Shown piece by piece: positions 1 to 5,279 of a stretch of DNA of 5,279 nt. Every line of letters begins with the position of its first letter. Positions within the stretch are counted from its first letter, which is position 1. The notes beneath the pieces are model-generated. The model ran no database searches and was not told the DNA's origin. It worked only from the letters and a program-made list of their open reading frames with translations. Origin of the DNA: Candidatus Rokuibacteriota bacterium (lineage in GTDB: Bacteria > JAUVQV01). The stretch spans positions 1 through 5,279 of the forward strand of contig JAUWCW010000171.1 of NCBI GenBank assembly GCA_030609125.1, written 5' to 3'. The translations under genes and the position numbers were made by a program.

Positions 1-2079
<2,079 letters not shown>

Positions 2080-2083
2080 CTCT

Positions 2084-2090
2084 CTCTCCC
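2084..2090 (-). promoter_or_regulatory. clpB ribosome binding site
   Basis: On the minus strand GGGAGAG precedes the ATG at 2079, with its GGAG core 6 nt away. It supports this start, which also matches the conserved ClpB N-terminus. Confidence 0.7.
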
Positions 2091-2135
2091 GTTCTCAATC
2101 TCTGAATCTCATGCGAATCGCCACGACAGGATTCT

Positions 2136-2163
2136 ACTATAGCGGAAAAAAACCCGTTGCCAA
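2136..2163 (-). promoter_or_regulatory. Putative sigma70-type promoter for clpB
   Basis: On the minus strand TTGGCA (2163-2158) is followed after 16 nt by TATAGT (2141-2136). This would start transcription near 2129 and give a leader of about 50 nt. Neither a CIRCE inverted repeat nor a convincing sigma32 (CTTGAAA / CCCCAT) element is visible, so heat control of clpB is not evident from the sequence. The call rests on motif match alone. Confidence 0.45.
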
Positions 2164-2366
2164 GAGAACCTTTGGGGAGCAGTGAGAAGCGGCACCAACC
2201 GATACTTTTGTTCCATGGAGTCCGTGGAGGGCGGGGAGCGCGGAAGCCGGCGGCCTTCCCCCTGATTTCGGGGGACACCCCCGGCGCGCTGGTCATCGGC
2301 ATCGGCCTGGAGATGACGAGCGGGTGTCCGATCCGTCTCCTGGCCCTGACTCAGTCGACCGCGCCT

Positions 2367-2564
2367 CTACCGGAGAACGACCTTCCCGGATCCGGCGCCC
2401 GAGACTTTCTTCGTCCCCACCGATGAGAAGCACACTTCACACCGGTATTCGTAGAGATCGTAGCCGGGCAGCACCAGGAGCAGCCTTTCCCTGACCTTCC
2501 TGGCTACCCGGCACCGGGAACAGTAAAGCGAATGGGCCTGCAGGTCCCTGTACTGTTCGGCCAT
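2367..2564 (-). CDS. Small CxxC/CxxC zinc-ribbon-like protein, function unknown
   Basis: This is a 65-residue basic protein starting [18 protein letters not shown]. Two cysteine pairs, C15/C18 and C42/C45, are 23 residues apart. This is the spacing of a small zinc ribbon or rubredoxin-like knuckle. Between them is a hydrophobic, strand-like stretch ([10 protein letters not shown]) that would form the hairpin of such a fold. No signal peptide or membrane segment is present, so it is probably cytosolic. It resembles short hypothetical 'cytosolic protein' entries I recall from deltaproteobacteria, but I cannot name a function. The glycine/serine-rich end (from ~54) looks disordered. The ATG lies 11 nt after the hppA terminator stem with no Shine-Dalgarno motif, so expression probably depends on terminator read-through or an undetected promoter inside hppA. 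The paired cysteines argue that it is real; the poor start context is the main doubt. Confidence 0.65.
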   Translation of the reverse strand: MAEQYRDLQAHSLYCSRCRVARKVRERLLLVLPGYDLYEYRCEVCFSSVGTKKVSGAGSGKVVLR

Positions 2565-2575
2565 ATCAAATGAAA

Positions 2576-2602
2576 GTGGGGAGGGACAGCGTCCCTCCCC
2601 AC
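2576..2602 (-). terminator. Intrinsic terminator of hppA
   Basis: A perfect 12-bp inverted repeat has arms at 2576-2587 and 2591-2602 and a 3-nt loop. It begins 16 nt after the hppA stop codon. In the minus-strand transcript the GC-rich stem is followed by UUUCAUUU, a short and interrupted U tract. This orientation fits termination of hppA; the other strand has no U run after the stem. The broken U tract suggests incomplete termination. Confidence 0.75.
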
Positions 2603-2618
2603 CGTTTCACGCTCAATT

Positions 2619-4652
<2,034 letters not shown>

Positions 4653-4660
4653 GATGTTAT

Positions 4661-4668
4661 CCCCTCCC
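4661..4668 (-). promoter_or_regulatory. hppA ribosome binding site
   Basis: On the minus strand GGGAGGGG ends 8 nt before the ATG at 4652. It is a strong Shine-Dalgarno match, and it directly abuts the repeat region at 4669-4697. Confidence 0.75.
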
Positions 4669-4697
4669 AGGTAAACGCATTACCGAAAACAGGTAAA
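4668..4697 (-). repeat. CAGGTAAA direct repeats with a central TTACC, beside the hppA ribosome binding site
   Basis: On the plus strand CAGGTAAA occurs at 4668-4675 and again at 4690-4697, a 22-bp period (about two helical turns). TTACC at 4680-4684 is complementary to GGTAA in both copies. In the hppA transcript the central segment can pair with either flank, giving two mutually exclusive 5-bp hairpins with loops of 7 and 5 nt. The second ends next to the Shine-Dalgarno sequence. The repeat could be a protein operator or an RNA switch, or it could be chance. Confidence 0.45.
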
Positions 4698-4774
4698 ACT
4701 CCACTCAGCCTGTGAAAAAATAATCCGGTACCGCTTGTTCTCACCCTCGCCCCCTTCCCCACTCTCTGAAAACC

Positions 4775-4795
4775 GTCCGCGGGTTTCATGCGGAC
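4775..4795. repeat. Inverted repeat in the hppA leader
   Basis: GTCCGC (4775-4780) and GCGGAC (4790-4795) form a perfect 6-bp stem with a 9-nt loop. In the minus-strand transcript an overlapping alternative pairing of AAACC with GGTTT is possible. It is not followed by a U tract, so it is not a terminator. No known riboswitch class is recognised. Confidence 0.4.
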
Positions 4796-4855
4796 AACGT
4801 GCCGTAGATCACAACCTGATGTGTTGCTGATTGAACGATGATATTTCGAATGCAG

Positions 4856-4884
4856 AATTTATCTGGATGCCGCTGAAAAGTCAA
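4856..4884 (-). promoter_or_regulatory. Putative sigma70-type promoter for hppA
   Basis: On the minus strand TTGACT (4884-4879) is followed after 17 nt by TAAATT (4861-4856), matching 5/6 and 4/6 consensus positions at ideal spacing. The start would fall near 4849 and leave a leader of about 195 nt. It is back to back with a matching promoter on the plus strand. Confidence 0.55.
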
Positions 4885-4920
4885 GCCCTATTTTCCCAGG
4901 GGCCTTCCCGGGACCCGTTC

Positions 4921-4948
4921 TTGACTGCGTGCCCTCCTCCCGTATGCT
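4921..4948 (+). promoter_or_regulatory. Putative sigma70-type promoter for the acyltransferase gene
   Basis: TTGACT (4921-4926) is followed after 16 nt by TATGCT (4943-4948). Transcription would start near 4955. That is too close to the in-frame GTG at 4960 for normal initiation there, so it favours a start further downstream. The -35 hexamer is identical to that of the divergent hppA promoter 36 bp away. Confidence 0.5.
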
Positions 4949-5016
4949 AAACTTCAGTTGTGTGCTCCACTCAGACTCATACCGGCAGAAGCCCCCGCCT
5001 CGAACCCGGCCGCTCC

Positions 5017-5040
5017 CGGCCCCACCGGGCCGCGGAGGAA
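5017..5040 (+). promoter_or_regulatory. GC hairpin plus Shine-Dalgarno upstream of the acyltransferase
   Basis: CGGCCC (5017-5022) and GGGCCG (5027-5032) form a perfect 6-bp stem with a CACC loop. CGGAGGAA (5033-5040), a strong Shine-Dalgarno match, follows directly. No ATG, GTG or TTG lies in the reading frame within the usual distance, so this site does not serve either visible start in the normal way. Confidence 0.4.
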
Positions 5041-5076
5041 GCAACACCTTTTTACCGGTTCTTCAGACCTTTCGTC

Positions 5077-5279
5077 ATGGCGGTCGTCAAGCCCTTCTTC
5101 AGGGTCCGCGCCGAAGGAGTGGAAAATGTGCCCCGCAGCGGGCCCTTTATCCTGGCCGCGAACCATGTCAGCTACGTCGACCCCCTTGTTCTCGGCATCA
5201 CCTGCCCCCGGCCGATCCGGTTCATCATGCTCCGAGAGTTCTGGGAAAAGCCCTTCATCGGATGGGTGTGCCGCAAGGC
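5077..5279 (+). CDS. PlsC-type 1-acylglycerol-3-phosphate acyltransferase, N-terminal fragment (3' end off window)
   Basis: This family transfers an acyl chain to lysophosphatidic acid or a related lysolipid at the inner membrane during phospholipid synthesis. The 67 visible residues hold the catalytic H-x4-D motif: H30 and D35 in ANHVSYVDPLVLG, preceded by a VEGxENVP-like segment (RAEGVENVPRSGPFIL) typical of the family. The remainder, including the later substrate-binding motifs, is past the window. The start is uncertain. From ATG 5077 the catalytic His is about 13 residues nearer the N-terminus than usual, and the codons just upstream read FYRFFRPFV, which looks like family N-terminus. 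The frame is open back to 4951, where the only other standard start is GTG 4960; that start would add 39 residues of low-complexity sequence and sit at the predicted transcription start. ATG 5077 has no ribosome binding site. Family assignment is firm; exact substrate and start are not. Confidence 0.85.
   Translation, partial: MAVVKPFFRVRAEGVENVPRSGPFILAANHVSYVDPLVLGITCPRPIRFIMLREFWEKPFIGWVCRK

Larger units (their letters stand above)
2080..2366. other. Non-coding spacer between clpB and the small zinc-ribbon gene
   Basis: No gene is supported in these 287 bases. The spacer holds the clpB promoter and ribosome binding site. It also has a C5/G5/C5 block at 2258-2282 that can form either of two hairpins, and a near-perfect 9-bp tandem repeat at 2212-2229 (TCCATGGAG, TCCGTGGAG). 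Open frames crossing it on both strands lack ribosome binding sites and recognisable protein features. No U-tailed terminator is seen after the small gene. Confidence 0.6.
4653..5076. other. Divergent regulatory region between hppA and the acyltransferase gene
   Basis: These 424 bases hold no supported gene. They contain back-to-back promoters at 4856-4884 (minus) and 4921-4948 (plus) and a long hppA leader with an inverted repeat (4775-4795) and competing GGTAA/TTACC segments (4670-4696). On the acyltransferase side is a GC-rich hairpin (5017-5032) directly before a strong Shine-Dalgarno sequence (5034-5040). A short open frame on the minus strand here has no family signature and overlaps the acyltransferase. 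Confidence 0.6.

Noticed and set aside
2157-2426. 89-codon plus-strand frame in the spacer
   Set aside because: No ribosome binding site or protein family features, and it overlaps the cysteine-coding end of the small zinc-ribbon gene.
4714-4735. Possible terminator in the hppA leader: CGGTACCG followed by a T-rich run on the minus strand
   Set aside because: The palindrome has no loop, so a stable terminator hairpin cannot form.
4789-4804. Sigma54-like site on the minus strand (GG-N10-GC, CGGCACG then GCA)
   Set aside because: The GG/GC spacing fits, but the -12 element reads CCGC instead of TTGC, no activator sites are evident, and a better sigma70 promoter lies upstream.
4954-5166. 70-codon minus-strand frame over the acyltransferase start
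   Set aside because: It is antisense to the conserved H-x4-D region and has no family signature or ribosome binding site.

Overview
This window holds ordinary housekeeping genes of a GC-rich bacterium. It looks most like an anaerobic Gram-negative of the deltaproteobacterial (Desulfobacterota, Syntrophobacter-like) type. That placement is an inference from the combination of a potassium-dependent membrane pyrophosphatase, a bacterial ClpB and a small CxxC/CxxC protein; no marker gene is present to prove it. I found no mobile element, CRISPR array, tRNA or rRNA, and no gene set that suggests a new defence or biosynthetic system.

Layout, left to right. Positions 1-2079 (minus strand) encode the first 693 residues of the disaggregase ClpB; its last ~165 residues lie beyond the left edge. 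Positions 2080-2366 are a short non-coding spacer with a plausible sigma70-type promoter for clpB and a G/C-block repeat. Positions 2367-2564 (minus) encode a 65-residue protein with two CxxC pairs, a likely zinc ribbon. Positions 2576-2602 form a perfect 12-bp hairpin that reads as the terminator of the next gene. Positions 2619-4652 (minus) encode a complete 677-residue membrane-bound pyrophosphatase (HppA), which couples pyrophosphate hydrolysis to Na+ and/or H+ export. Positions 4653-5076 are a divergent regulatory region with two back-to-back TTGACT promoters and a roughly 200-nt leader for hppA. From about 5077 to the right edge (plus strand) is the start of a PlsC-type lysophospholipid acyltransferase.

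The three minus-strand genes are co-oriented but appear to be separate units: hppA has its own promoter and terminator, and clpB seems to have its own promoter. The small zinc-ribbon gene begins only 11 nt after the hppA terminator stem and has no visible ribosome binding site, so it is probably expressed by read-through. The functional links are loose: HppA conserves energy from the pyrophosphate released by biosynthesis, the acyltransferase makes phospholipid, and ClpB handles aggregated protein. The most interesting points are regulatory: competing hairpins next to the hppA ribosome binding site, and a strong Shine-Dalgarno sequence before the acyltransferase with no start codon at the right distance.
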